A stretch of 64,000 nucleotides of DNA, from NCBI GenBank assembly GCA_020912385.1, contig CP087213.1, positions 1,674,001-1,738,000 of the forward strand, given 5' to 3'. The stretch comes from Neofusicoccum parvum. Lineage: Eukaryota; Ascomycota; Dothideomycetes; Botryosphaeriales; Botryosphaeriaceae. Positions 33,674 to 44,572 of the stretch are shown here, one piece after another (positions within the stretch are counted from its first letter, which is position 1; each line of letters begins with the position of its first letter). The notes beneath the pieces were generated by a model. The model did no database searches. It saw only the letters and a list, made by a program, of their open reading frames with translations, and was not told the origin of the DNA. The translations under genes were made by a program, and so were the position numbers.

Positions 33674-36121
33674 CTACACCACACACCAGCTGACCCCCAT
33701 CCACGCCAGCACCAGTGTCCACCCAATCATCAACACCCCAGCCCCAATCAACACCGCCGTGCCCACCGTAGCACCATTTCCCCTGAACCCGTCCACCAGC
33801 ACCCCATTCCCGAACAAGATCCACAGCACGATGCCCGCCGCCGCCAGCACCAGCACCAGCAGAACCGCCGTTAGGATCCTGGCGATGCTCCAGCCCTCCA
33901 CAAACTCCAGCGTCGCGATGCTGTGACCCAGGCCAATGCCCCCGGCCAGCCCGAGCTCCGCCGCCGCAACGGCACCATCGTCCTTGGCGTCCTCCTCGCT
34001 CCAACCCGCCAACGCCGTGCTGGCAGTGCTCGGCGTACGCCCCGTCGCATCAACCCCTTTCGCACTGCCAGGCGTCGGCGGCAGCTCCCTATCCCTCCAG
34101 TCCACATCCCTCTGCCGCTGCTGCTGCTGTTGCGCCCTCCAGCTGAAGACGTCCGGCTGCTCATGCAACCCCGCTAGCCGGCTGGCCCACAGCACCCATG
34201 CGAACCTACTCCGGCCCAGCCGCGGCTTCTGGAAATGCGCGAGCAGGTTCTCCTCGGAGAACGTCTCCTTCAGCCCCTGGCTGGCCAGGTACCTCGGGCT
34301 GCGGACGTGGTAGATGCCGCTGGGCGTGGCCGTCGAGCAGCCACTACGTTGCTGCTGCTGATGATGATGATGACTGACTACGCCTCTGTGCGCCGCTCGC
34401 GCCGCCGGGCAGCAACGCCCGCCGCCGCAGGCCGCGGGACCGGGGCAGCTCTCGGTGGCGGACCAGGCGGTGGTGTGGCCGACGGTGATGCGGCGCAGGG
34501 AGCGGGCGCTGAAGAAGCGCCACCAGCGGCCGGCGAGTCGGGCGTACTCTTTACGTAGCTGCTTGAAGAAGGCCGTGTCGTCGAAGATGGGAGGAGGCGT
34601 CTCGTCTGGAGCGATGCCGTCCCCGAAGGCGCCTGCTGGCCCGTTGCCGTCCAGTAGCTCGGCTGGAAGCGTCACTCGCGCAACACGGGGTGACAGCACG
34701 CCTATCCGCCGACGTATGCTCAGCGTGAGCACGGCGTCCTTCGGTCGTGACGGCGGCATCCCAGGGCTACCCAGTGTCTTTGGAACATTCTTGTGGTGAT
34801 GGAACGGGTACGGCGTCTTGATCTTGCTCTCGCTTTTACTCCTGCTCGACCTGTTCGTGTCAATCGGCGGCGGAACAACGGACACCCTCTTGGGCTGCTG
34901 GATCTGGACCATGGGCGGTAGGTCCGGCACAGGCGGAGTTAGAGATGTAGCGGAGTCTTTCGGCTGCTGCTTGAAGAGCTCCCTCCGACTGAAGTCGGAC
35001 GAGACGCTCTTCCGCCGCACCGACGAGGCGCTCGCCTGCAGCCCTTCCTCGTCCCGCAGCAGCGCCTGCAGCGTGATGGCGTGCACGGCGAGGACATTGT
35101 CGTCCGTCTTATTTTGCAGTGAGTGCGTCTCCACCACCGCTCCATCATTGCTCTCCTCAAAAGCGTCCGAGAGCCTAGGCTTCCCAGCATTGCCTCCAGG
35201 GCTGACGACGCCAGCACCGTTCCCACTCCCAAACGGAATCGGCCTTTTCCTCAGCTCCCCACCATCACTCCTCACCGGCTCCATATCCCCATCCTCATAC
35301 TCCGACGCCGACGGCAGCATGTTCGAGCTCGGCCTCCTCATCTGCTCCTGCAACACCCTCCTCGCCGCAACAGCCAGATCCGGCGCCCCGAACGGCACGT
35401 GCTTGGCGCTCACCCCCTCCCTCCTCAGCGTCTCCCTCTGCGGCTCCGGCACCTCATCCTCGTAAACCCCCATGTATTCCCCAACCCGCCTTGACCCCAT
35501 GTAACCATCATCTCCATCACTTCCTCCTCCCCGCAGCGGACTCGCATCCAACCCCACTATCTCCCCACCACCGTCGTCGCCGCCGTAGCCGCCGCCGCCG
35601 CCGTAGCCGCCGCCGCCGCCGTAACAGTCGTCCCGAAAGACCGACGACGCCGGCCTCGTCCCGCACACGAATGCGTACTCCTCCGGCCGCACGCCCAGGT
35701 AGTACGCGCCCTTGCGCGTCGAGCCCTCCACCCGCAGCCCATTGGTGGTAGTGTTCGTCGTCGCTGTGTGCAGGCTTCGGGAGCGGGGGCTGGAGCGTGC
35801 CTTACCCCTCCCTTCGTCCTCCTCGACGAAGCTCTGGCGCTGCGAGAAGGGGTGCTCGTCCGCGGTCTCGAGTTCCTCCTCTTCCTCGTCGTCCACGTCC
35901 TCATCGGAGGAGCTGTCGTCGTCGAAGAAGTTGGTGCGGCGGATGGCGGCGGCCGTCTTGGTGCCGTACGGCGAACGGAGTCGTGGGGATGTGGGCGTCG
36001 TCTCATCGACGTCGAGGTAGACGGATTTGGTGGGGCTGACGGGGGCGTCGACGACGCGTGGGGAGGAGGCCGGGGAACCGGAGAGCCGGAGGCGGTTGAA
36101 TTGCAGGGCGGGGAGGTCCAT
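33674..36121 (-). CDS. Large membrane protein of unknown function (815 residues)
   Basis: A single frame of 815 residues. I do not recognise a family. Residues 1-560 are mostly disordered: acidic runs (near 68-90), Ser/Arg patches, a Gly-rich repeat of GGGGGY units (near 165-185) and many SP/TP sites typical of phosphoproteins. Motifs such as RRKSVSSDFSRRELF, TLSIRRRIGVLSPRVARVTLP and FFKQLRKEYARLAGRWWRFFSARSL may be folded parts. The C-terminus has two strongly hydrophobic segments (about 742-765 and 780-808) separated by a short loop, which fits a tail-anchored hairpin in an internal or plasma membrane. The ATG at 36121 is the first in the frame. The long continuous frame with structured composition makes it a real gene; its function is unknown. 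Confidence 0.75.
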   Translation of the reverse strand: MDLPALQFNRLRLSGSPASSPRVVDAPVSPTKSVYLDVDETTPTSPRLRSPYGTKTAAAIRRTNFFDDDSSSDEDVDDEEEEELETADEHPFSQRQSFVEEDEGRGKARSSPRSRSLHTATTNTTTNGLRVEGSTRKGAYYLGVRPEEYAFVCGTRPASSVFRDDCYGGGGGYGGGGGYGGDDGGGEIVGLDASPLRGGGSDGDDGYMGSRRVGEYMGVYEDEVPEPQRETLRREGVSAKHVPFGAPDLAVAARRVLQEQMRRPSSNMLPSASEYEDGDMEPVRSDGGELRKRPIPFGSGNGAGVVSPGGNAGKPRLSDAFEESNDGAVVETHSLQNKTDDNVLAVHAITLQALLRDEEGLQASASSVRRKSVSSDFSRRELFKQQPKDSATSLTPPVPDLPPMVQIQQPKRVSVVPPPIDTNRSSRSKSESKIKTPYPFHHHKNVPKTLGSPGMPPSRPKDAVLTLSIRRRIGVLSPRVARVTLPAELLDGNGPAGAFGDGIAPDETPPPIFDDTAFFKQLRKEYARLAGRWWRFFSARSLRRITVGHTTAWSATESCPGPAACGGGRCCPAARAAHRGVVSHHHHQQQQRSGCSTATPSGIYHVRSPRYLASQGLKETFSEENLLAHFQKPRLGRSRFAWVLWASRLAGLHEQPDVFSWRAQQQQQRQRDVDWRDRELPPTPGSAKGVDATGRTPSTASTALAGWSEEDAKDDGAVAAAELGLAGGIGLGHSIATLEFVEGWSIARILTAVLLVLVLAAAGIVLWILFGNGVLVDGFRGNGATVGTAVLIGAGVLMIGWTLVLAWMGVSWCVV

Positions 36122-36828
36122 TCTCGAGGGCGGTCCGGCTTGGGATTGGGGGGGGAATTTGTGTTGTCAGAGAGGAAAGAGCAAAGAGAAAAATTGGTGT
36201 CGACGACGTGATATGAACGAGAGTGCTTCTCTGTACTGTCAACGAGCGTATAGGTGACGATGGTGATCACGTATGAAACACCATCTGAATCTCCTCGATC
36301 GGCTGAGAGCCAAGACGAGACAATAGCATAGAGAAGGGGTGGCGACTAGAAGAAAGAGAAGCGGTGACGAGAAACCAGAATAAGAACGGGTGTAAGTGCT
36401 TTTCTCTCTTGCAACAGCAGACGACTCTCCCAACGGTCATTCACCGTTGCTTGTCTCTCATCCGAAACCAGAGGGTACCAAGAAAGTAAGAACAACGGGA
36501 GCAATTAAGGCGGCCAAAGCTGGGCGGCAACGATGGCAAACAGATGCTCCGCCGCAAATTAAAAAAAGGCATCCTGCGCAAGAACAAGCCAATCATTAGT
36601 GAACATAACGGTTGCAGCGGAGAGCAGCACGACCCAATTTCCAGGCAAACAAGCTGCAAGGGAGTGTTGGGTTGGTGATCTTAAAAAAGTAGACTTGGCG
36701 GAATGGAGGTCTGCATTCTTCTGGATTTCAGCCGCTCCCGGTGAGAGGAGAAGAGGTATAGTCAGGTTGCACATGGCAGGCTACCCCTTCACCCTGATCC
36801 ACCGGTGTACCCGCGTGCAGCGTGGCAA
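36122..36828. other. Intergenic region, AT-richer
   Basis: About 700 bases between two minus-strand genes: promoter of the 815-residue protein and 3' UTR of the TFIIIC subunit. No gene seen. Confidence 0.4.
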
Positions 36829-39633
36829 TCATCCTACGAACTTACCACCGCAGTAGATGCACACATCGCACGCCGCGAAGAGTATGCGCGCCAACGTGAT
36901 CGGCGCACACTCATTATCAGCCGCCGCTGCACCTTGTCCGGCTCCATCTCCTTGCTTGGCTGATCCCTCACCGGCGCCCCCGTTGGTTTCAGTCGAGGGA
37001 AGAATGACTGCCTCTTGACCGCCATCGGCATCCCGCATGACAGCGTCCTGTTGACTCCCGTGTCCGGGCTGCTGTGCTCCTCCCCCCGCTCCTATTAACC
37101 GGTCGGTCCGCACGATATGCTCCTCGTTCAGATAGCGCTTGCCGCAGATTCCGCAGAGCTTGGAAATGCCTGGTGCTTGAATGGCAAGGAATGTGAGAGA
37201 ACAGCGAACTGCCGTTGCCCGAGTTAGCTGTAACGAGCCAAGATAGAAGAAGCGCCTGTCCCCCAGGTGAACCCACCAAACTCATGGCCTTGGCCGCATC
37301 GCGCCCACGCAAAGCTTTCAAAGCCGATGCTGTCGTCGCAGATCTCGCATTCTTCCACGTGCTTGTCTGCCGAAGTTTCCGTAGCACCGTCGCCCATGCC
37401 GTCGGTCTCGGTGTCCGAGAGCCATGGAAGCATGGATGAGTAGACCGTCCTGATTTTTCTGCTCGCCTCGCTGTCATTATAGCATGACTTTGGGAGCTTA
37501 AGGATCTCGGTGACGAGTTTGTAGATCGCCGGCGCGTCATCAGACTGAGTCGTTCCTTTCGGGTTGAAGAACAGAGTCAATAGCCGCCCATATCGCTGCT
37601 TTAATATGTCCTTGTCATCGAAGTAGACTGCTCGCCTCAAAGCCTGAGCTAATGATGTCCGATCCTGGAGGCCCATCCCGCTTTCTTTCGCCTCGGGGTA
37701 TCTAAAAAGCCAGGTCAGCATGACACATGGATGAGTTTCGGGAAGCGGCTTACTGGACATCTATGCTCACGGTGCTATCGTTTGTAATGCCCAAAGCATT
37801 CCAGAACTGGTGCAATATGGTCTCTCGAACAGCGTATTCTTCTCTACCTTCCTCGGGTAATTCTTCCAGCCAAGTCTTGACGCAGTAAATTAGCGTCTCC
37901 GCACTCAGATCTGTATTATGTCAGTAAATGATGGTTGAGTTATAGGTAGCAAACAACCTTCGACGGGACATAAGCCCCCGCTAGTCGGTAGCAAAAAACC
38001 GCCGCTAGTATCTTTGAAAGGCTGGATTCCGATATGCGTTCGTGAAGTTGCCGATATCGTGTACTCAACCATATCGCCAGGGTGGAACGATACACCAGAA
38101 GCGACAAGATCGCCCATGGGGGAAGAACACATGCCCCAAGCTTTAGTAAGAGTGTGGCCTGCAATCTCATGCTCCGCACTGAAGAGGTTCTCACTATCAC
38201 GAATACTCTGTTGGAATAGGGGAGTCTTTTTCTCAGTAGTAGGCGGGATGGGCATCTTCAACTCTGAGGTTGCTACTACCGGAGCGGCGATCTGTGAGGT
38301 GAACTGAACTTCGGGATTTCTTGTGGTGAAGCCGTTGAAGGCACATCCTGGATATCAATTTAGCATCTAGACAGCCAACATGAAAGAGATGATTGGGCCA
38401 AGCAGCCACCATTCCTGTCAGCCAACAACCATACAACTCACCAGCGATAGGGTCCCATCTCTTATCAAGATCGTGTGTTGAGACTGTAGTACTTGACGGA
38501 TCTGTAAGTGGGATTTCGAAGCAGAAAGCGCTCGACTGAGAGAAAGCGATCAAGTAAAGGGCATCACTACAAGCCCGGGGCATCCAGCGGAGAAGATGCG
38601 TATTCCTTGTCCCAATTGCTGGATATGAGAAGACATCAGACTGGTCGAAAGACACGTCAGAGGAGAAGGGCAAGATGCGAATGCGCCTCAAGTGGAGACT
38701 GTGGTTAGTTGTGTAGGCCAGCAGAGCCTCTGGCACACCGTCATGGCCTGTAACCCATGGGCTCCATGCAAGATTGCTGATATACCGCTGCTCGTTCAGC
38801 GTCTCACTAAGTAGTATAGGCCGCGGCTTGGGATGTAAGTCGATCTTGGGCTCGAGAGAAAAGTGTGCGACTGCATGAGCGGACCAGTCTTTTGCCGAGG
38901 AGCTGAAGAAGCTGTGGGGAGAGAGTACGCGCAGAACGACGACATCGTTGTTGTCGTTTGATACTGCAATGAAGCTACCATTAACAGGGAAGTGGGTATT
39001 TTGGATGGAGTGGTCTGGTGGCTGGGAAGGACGTAATTGCGGGCTCCAGGCAAATGACCGTATGCGTCTCCGCAGTCTACGCCTGGTCTCCCAGTCCAGC
39101 TCAGGCAGGCTCTCCTCTTCGCCATACAGCCTCTGACAGTATCTCTCTAGCTCGTGGTTGGCGAGCAGGACGCGCTTCCAGCTCCGCGAGACCTTGGGGT
39201 TTGAGTCCGAGACCCACAGAGAGAGGGCGAGGTTTGTTGTGAGTACGGCGAGAGCGCACCGAGCATGCTTCGCAAGGCCGGGGGGAGACCAGGCCAAGGC
39301 AGCAACATCGCTAGTAGATATCTCTTCGCCAATGGAGTTCGCTCGGGAGGGTAGAGGGTCAATGGGCGGGACTTCGTTGGAGTTGAAAAGGTGGGTCTTG
39401 ATGTGGACGTTGACCCACTGCTGGGTGCCAGGGAGACCTGTGTCTACGTCTTCACCACCGGCGCTTAGGACTGGAATCTAGGGATATGTCAGCGAAGGCC
39501 ACGCTGGGTGAAGTGCAGCGCGTACCAGCAGCTCGACCGTCTCGCCAGCCGCGAGAGCGAGGATGCAATCGTGCGACCAGGCGAGGCTGTTGAGGCACGA
39601 AGGCCAATTGGGCAGAATGACAGCCTCGTGCAT
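36829..39633 (-). CDS. TFIIIC 90-kDa-type subunit (WD40 domain plus C-terminal zinc finger)
   Basis: Six exons on the reverse strand, 39633-39526, 39477-38442, 38347-37958, 37910-37754, 37701-37277 and 37208-36829, join in frame to 831 residues. The N-terminal half is a WD40-type propeller beginning MHEAVILPNWPSCLNSLAWS, with blades marked by LAWSPPG, SFAWSPQL and NLAWSPWV. The C-terminus has the zinc-binding module of the TFIIIC delta/90 kDa family: CEIC, later CGQGHEFVRC, then KLCGICGKRYLNEEH and a final CDVCIYCGGKF. TFIIIC binds A and B boxes of tRNA genes and recruits TFIIIB for Pol III; two such tRNA genes lie in this window. The start is the first Met that begins the conserved part. Family assignment is by domain order and motif resemblance. 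Confidence 0.85.
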
Positions 39634-40121
39634 GGCGGCGAGGACGGGGCCTATGGATGCGCAGGCGGCGGCATCTGTGTCGCTGTTGAAGGTCGCGCGC
39701 AGAGCGCTCGAAGTTTGACGCGCCGCGGGAGTGAGCTGCGTGATGACGTCCAGCCGACGATAAGTCCTGGCCGGCGCCCTGCCCCGCAGTCACAGCTACG
39801 CCGTTCAACTTTCTCGCCTTGTTACACAGTTCGCCATCGACACGTGCTACCAGGGCAGGCAAGGGTTTGTGGAGCTGGTCTGTATGTCTGACTGCCCTGC
39901 CACTCACCTCCTTGCCGGTACCCGAGTCACCGAATTTTCACTTTCACGAGAAAGACACAAATCAGAATGCGTCGATCGGGATAGATGTTTTGTCTTCGAA
40001 CAACAGAGCTAAATTTTTTTTTAGTTTTTGTTCCTGATATTTATGTATCATTCCAGACTAGTTGAGCTAAAGCCTTCGATTCGTTCACTTTAATTCCTGC
40101 TTCTCCTTTCACTCTCGTGTC
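39634..40121. other. Intergenic region upstream of the TFIIIC gene
   Basis: About 490 bases: GC-rich next to the TFIIIC start, then AT-rich with a T tract near 40014-40028. It should contain the TFIIIC promoter. No gene is supported. Confidence 0.35.
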
Positions 40122-40400
40122 TCACGTGCCCTCTGTCCTCTCAACAGCAGCATCGTCACGATGTGTGACGCGCAGCCACATGTCGCGAATCTTCCAGAGG
40201 ACATTATTATCCGCGTGCCACAGCTTCATAAAGTTGGCAATGGCAAAGTCAAAGACCCTCAGCTGTTGCTCAGAGAGTCAGCATGAGCGGTCCCGTAGAC
40301 CAACCACGTCCAAGGGCGGGTGTCAGAGAGTCACCATGCGGAAGGAGCCCCTGGGATTGCTTAGGCTACAATTTTGGGCGCTGACGGACAGTTCAATCAT
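40122..40400 (-). CDS. Possible small two-exon gene, unknown function
   Basis: A reverse-strand model with ATG at 40400, a GTGACT donor after 66 bases, a CTGAC branch site and the CAG acceptor before CTGAGGGTC gives a protein of about 68 residues ending at the TGA at 40124-40122. The second exon reads FDFAIANFMKLWHADNNVLW and then KIRDMWLRVTHRDDAA, an amphipathic helical composition unlike the shadow frames around it. I do not recognise it. It could instead be a relic exon of a lost gene or chance. It lies just downstream of the VOC gene on the same strand. Confidence 0.3.
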
Positions 40401-40524
40401 GGCGACAGGAATTCACAGTATAAATGCGGCGATGGTCCCCCATTTTGGATGTCAAGCGTAGCTTACTCATCTACAGTCTTCCTCTATGATTACGACGGTC
40501 CATACCTGACAACCTGCCGCTCAT

Positions 40525-41454
40525 TTAGACGTAGTTCGATATCCTTCGCGTATCACGACTGTCAGCAACCAGATTATGTGGATCTCTTTCAAATATGAGA
40601 GGGGAGTAGATCTTGCTTACTCAACAAGGTTGCCATCTGGATCTCTGCAGTAGACGCTACGCAGCTTGCCCACTGCGCCTGTTCTGTCGACTATGCCACC
40701 TCCCTCAAGGACCTAAATGTCATCCGAACCAATCAGTCAATGCTTTTATCAAAACTGTGAATTCCTTTGCTCAAGCGTCCGGATAGACTAGAATCTTGTG
40801 TAGCAGCAAGAACTTAAAAATAGGCATCATAATAGCAGCATCTCATAACCAGCCAGCTCACCTCGATGCCCACGCTCTTGAGATCGTTTAGTACGTCCTC
40901 GACCTTGGTGTCCGTCAAGAAACACAAATCTCCGCTGCCAGGCTGCACGGCCTGTGCCTTGGGCTCGAATTCGCGGCCGCTTTCGTGGAGATTGATTTTC
41001 TGGCTTCCGAAGAGGAGAGCGTGACTGCAAAAAAAAAAATTAAATTAGCCATGATTCTCCAGTGCCGGCATTCCGTCAAAAAGGACGAGATAAGTACGGA
41101 GGTAATAGTTTGGCTATGGCGGGGTACCCCGCTTGCCGCACAGAAGACTTTGCGTGGAACCATTTTCTTTGATTGCTGTCAAGGCACAGAGGCATCATAC
41201 AGAAGTCGGCGGCCATCAATATCATTGTGACATTTCATGGATAAACAGATGAAAGAAGAGGCTCGATAATAGCAAATGCAGCCCACTCACCGCTCTACAC
41301 TAGGATCCTTGGCCGAGGTGAAGACCTCATGCTTCATGCCCAGCTTCTTCGTGTAAAATTCCACAGTCGCGGGGATCGAGCGCACAGTCAAGACCACATG
41401 GTCGATAGACTTGACTGCGAAGCTGGAGGTCTTGGATTGCTTGGGTTGCCACAT
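40525..41454 (-). CDS. VOC superfamily (glyoxalase/dioxygenase-fold) protein
   Basis: Four exons, 41454-41291, 41024-40862, 40712-40621 and 40543-40525, join to 145 residues. The fold is a single vicinal-oxygen-chelate unit with two beta-alpha-beta-beta-beta modules: SIDHVVLTVRSIPATVEFY at the start, HALLFGSQKINLHESG in the middle and SVYCRDPDGNLVEISNYV at the end. The metal-ligand positions of the family (His in IDHV, His in INLHE, Glu in LVEIS) are present. Related proteins include glyoxalase-I-like, fosfomycin-resistance-type and uncharacterised detoxifying enzymes, so the reaction is unknown. The first intron is 266 bases, much longer than others here, and the last exon is only 19 bases but restores the conserved ending. 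Confidence 0.85.
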
Positions 41455-42052
41455 GATGTTGAGGAGTTAGGGATGAAGGTTAGACGGCAACATCGATGTT
41501 TGAGCCATTATGAATCGAGTCAGGGTTCTCCGCTTTGGCTGCGTCGCCGGATTGCCGCAAGAGGCTTAGAGCCGACGGACAGACGATCATTGTAAAAGTT
41601 TAGAATATCAATCAGCGGGAATCGTGAATGGCACCGGCAAAATGGGCACAAGGCTGCTTCGCCAAGACTTATTTACGCTCATTTGCAGGCTGAGGGTGGA
41701 GAGGCGTATTGTGGAAGGTAGCTGATTGTGAGCGCAACATCTGTCAATCAACCCTAACCAGCAAAGAAATGGTATTGTAACCCCCAGAATCTTTTGAGAA
41801 CCCCGTCGATTTTTGTTCTTCGTCCGATCCACGTCCACGCCCACCCCAGGAGCCCCCTCACGGTTAGTCTGAGGCATGTAGCAGGACCACCGTAGAGCCC
41901 GAAGACGTAAAGCTCCATTTGCAATGACCCGGACGTACATGAAGAAACCGTGACCTCTGATGCCTGTAAATAATTCGAAGAAAGGGACTCCCGTTTTTCC
42001 CCTTTCAGAAACCCATCCCAGACGTCACCTCCACACTCCTGAAAGTCATCGC
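41455..42052. other. Intergenic region between eL19 and the VOC gene
   Basis: About 600 bases between two minus-strand genes: VOC promoter and eL19 3' UTR. No gene seen. Confidence 0.4.
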
Positions 42053-42978
42053 TTACGCCTTCTCCTCGTCGTCGCCGGCCAGAGCCTGCCTCTTGGCCGA
42101 GACACGCTCCTGCCTCCTCTCGCGGGCAGCCTTGGTCTTGGCACGCTTGGCGTCCATCTCCTCCTTGAGGATCCTCTCGCGCTGCTTCTCGGCCTTGGCC
42201 TTGTGGATCTATAAGAGTGTAAGCAAGGAGACCGAAAGTCATGATGTCATTGGGAGAACGTACGTGCTCGACGAGGGCGCGCTTGTGCTTGAAGGTGTTA
42301 CCCTTGCTCAGGTGGTAGAGCTCGTGGTAAAGGTGCTTGTCGATCTTGCCGCTGGCACGGTACTTGACGAGAAGACGGCGGAGGACGCGGAGGCGGCGCA
42401 TCCAAAGGACCTGGCTGTATTTCGACCACATCAGCAACCCGTTCATGAAACCGGTCCAACTCTTTCCAAATATTCCCGTTCGAAGAACCGTTGTCTCTAT
42501 CGCCGGATGATCCAGGGGAGGCGCCTACCTCGGCATGCGGGCGTCCTTGGTACCCTTCCTCTTACCGTAGCCACGGTGACGACCGATGCGGCGGGCGGCG
42601 GTAAGCTCCCTGGCGCGGGCACGGGAGTGCATGGTCACCGGCTTCTTGATGATGAGGCCATCGGCGATCAACTTGCGGACGGTCTGGCGGGAGTTGGCGT
42701 TGGAGATCTCGTTGACCTCGTTCGGGTCGAGCCAGATCTTGCGCTTGCCGCAACCGCTGACGGCGGAAGCCAACCGCTTCTGACTACGGAGATTGACCCT
42801 GGAGAGACTCGTTGTTAGCGACGCTGGTCCTGCGGGTGTGCCGGACGGTGCGGGCGAGGTGGCGAAGCAACGGCAACGAGAAGCGCTGCAGCGCGCGGGC
42901 GAGAGCGATGCAGCATCTCGACGGACGCAATTCGTGTCGGCAGGCTTGCGAGAGCGATTTGACGGGCAAGGCTTACAT
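42053..42978 (-). CDS. RPL19: 60S ribosomal protein eL19
   Basis: Exons 42978-42977, 42798-42529, 42414-42264 and 42208-42053 join to 192 residues. The first coding exon is just AT; the G of the start codon is the first base of the next exon, so the initiator ATG is itself split by a 178-base intron. The protein then reads [20 protein letters not shown], followed by [20 protein letters not shown], and ends in a long basic helix [20 protein letters not shown], all diagnostic for eL19 of the large ribosomal subunit. Without this splice there is no in-frame Met before the conserved Val-Asn-Leu. Confidence 0.96.
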
Positions 42979-43387
42979 TTTCGATGATTGTCGTCGGCTG
43001 GCCGATGGTCCTGCTTCGTTAGCACGTTCGGGTTGGTGAGAGGAGTTTTGACGCTTCTGTGTGGCATCTAAGCGGTAGGCTTGGCGAGGGTCATCTTCGG
43101 CTAATCCGCTAGGCCCACCCTAGCCCGCCCTCCCGCAGCCCGCATTTGTCGCAGCCGACGAAGCGCGCGCCGCTGCGCAAGTCGAGCGGCCAGAATTAAT
43201 TCTTCTGCGCTGCGTCAGTGCCGCCTCGAGTCATCATGAATCACTCGCGGCATTCCGCGGCGCTCGGCGAAGCGCAATCTTGGTTTCGAGGATCTCGAGT
43301 AAATATAGATCGGCTGAAATGCTCGTTGGGTATCTAAAAGCACGACTTCACTGACGCTCGCAGGCCAATGCGGCTCCTGACGCTTGC
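42979..43387. promoter_or_regulatory. Upstream region of eL19
   Basis: About 410 bases between the eL19 start and the stop of the LENG1-like gene. It is CCCTAGCCCGCCC-rich near 43115-43140. It is probably the eL19 promoter; no defined element is claimed. Confidence 0.35.
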
Positions 43388-44572
43388 TCACCGAGCGCCG
43401 TGTCTCCGCTGCTCGTCGCGCTCGTCCCTGCGCCGGCTCGAGCGGTGGCTCTCCTGGTCGCGCCTGTGCTCACGACTTCTACTCCGCTTTCTTGAGCTGT
43501 AGTGTGACTTGCGCCTATCTCCATCTGGACTCCTGCTTCTACTTCTACTTCGATGCGACCTACGGCGATCTTTGTTCCGACTTCTGCTTCTGCTTCGATG
43601 ACGGCGGTGATGTCTTGACGATGTGCGGTCATGCGATCTTTCATACCACAATTTGCGGTCTTCTGGAGGAGCGTTGAGGTCGAACCCTTCTAGATCGTCA
43701 ATATCGTCTGCCTCCTTGTCTCCGCGCGACGAATGCTTCCTGCGCTCTGAACGGAGCTCCTTTTCGTTTGTAGTGCGCATAGCGAACATCTCCCGCTCTC
43801 TTTCAGCGGCCCAGCGCCTCCGGTCACGTTCGGCATCCTTGAGTTGAACTTGAGCCTTCTTCATAAACGCCAGCGGATCGCTAGCGTTCATACGCATCCT
43901 CTGGCGGTCTTTACGCCCTGGATCTTCGCGTCCCCAAACATTCTTGCTCGGTTCCTCCAGCTCTTCCATAACCCCAGGACCAGACATCTCTGTAGAGCCT
44001 TTCGAGGCATTGGCATACCAGGGCTTGCCCAAACCATCCCTCCCGGCAGCATTTGACAAGCGCATTGTGTACTGATCCTCAAACTCTTGTCGTTTTTTCG
44101 CCTCCTCCGCCTCACGCTCAGCATTCTTCTCCGCTTTACGCATAGCCTTGTGGTCCACCAGGAACAGGTCGATATGTCCCTCGCGGTTCATAAGAGGCGC
44201 GTCATTTGCCTCCTTCTTGTTTTCAGAGAACTTGATCAGCTGCTCTTGTTGCTCCCGGCCGTGCTCAGCCGTTTCCCGTGCCAACCGAATGTCCCGGTCC
44301 GTATCATCCTCTCCCGCTATTCTCCTCCGCTTAGGCCCCCTGTTTGCGCCGTCTCGGCGCGGCTGTTGTCCCTCGTCGAGGAGATCTGGAGGGGGCGACG
44401 GAGGACGCTCGCCGCGTAGTATGGCCAGCCGGCGCGCCGCATCATACTCATCCATGCGCCGCTCGGCCTCCTCCTCTCGCGCTTGTGCGGCAGCTTCATC
44501 GCGGCGAACGCGCTCGATGTTTGCGGGATTGTAGACGTTCCATGACTTCTTTCCGAGCAGGTGGAGCGGCAT
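43388..44572 (-). CDS. LENG1-like Cir_N domain protein with RS-rich tail
   Basis: An intronless frame of 394 residues. The N-terminus MPLHLLGKKSWNVYNPANIE is the Cir_N motif found in spliceosome-associated proteins such as Cwc25 and LENG1. The centre is charged coiled coil. FDLNAPPEDRKLWYERS leads into a C-terminal tail of about 90 residues dominated by Arg-Ser and Arg-His repeats. Such tails target nuclear speckles and are phosphorylated by SR kinases. A nuclear role in pre-mRNA processing is likely by family; the exact orthologue is not certain. An upstream in-frame extension to 44812 lacks similarity, so I chose the conserved Met at 44572. It is head to head with IST1. Confidence 0.8.
   Translation of the reverse strand: MPLHLLGKKSWNVYNPANIERVRRDEAAAQAREEEAERRMDEYDAARRLAILRGERPPSPPPDLLDEGQQPRRDGANRGPKRRRIAGEDDTDRDIRLARETAEHGREQQEQLIKFSENKKEANDAPLMNREGHIDLFLVDHKAMRKAEKNAEREAEEAKKRQEFEDQYTMRLSNAAGRDGLGKPWYANASKGSTEMSGPGVMEELEEPSKNVWGREDPGRKDRQRMRMNASDPLAFMKKAQVQLKDAERDRRRWAAEREREMFAMRTTNEKELRSERRKHSSRGDKEADDIDDLEGFDLNAPPEDRKLWYERSHDRTSSRHHRRHRSRSRSRNKDRRRSHRSRSRSRSPDGDRRKSHYSSRKRSRSREHRRDQESHRSSRRRDERDEQRRHGAR

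Noticed and set aside
35557..36270. 237-codon minus-strand frame
   Set aside because: Alternate frame of the 815-residue membrane protein, Ser/Arg/Pro/Thr-rich.
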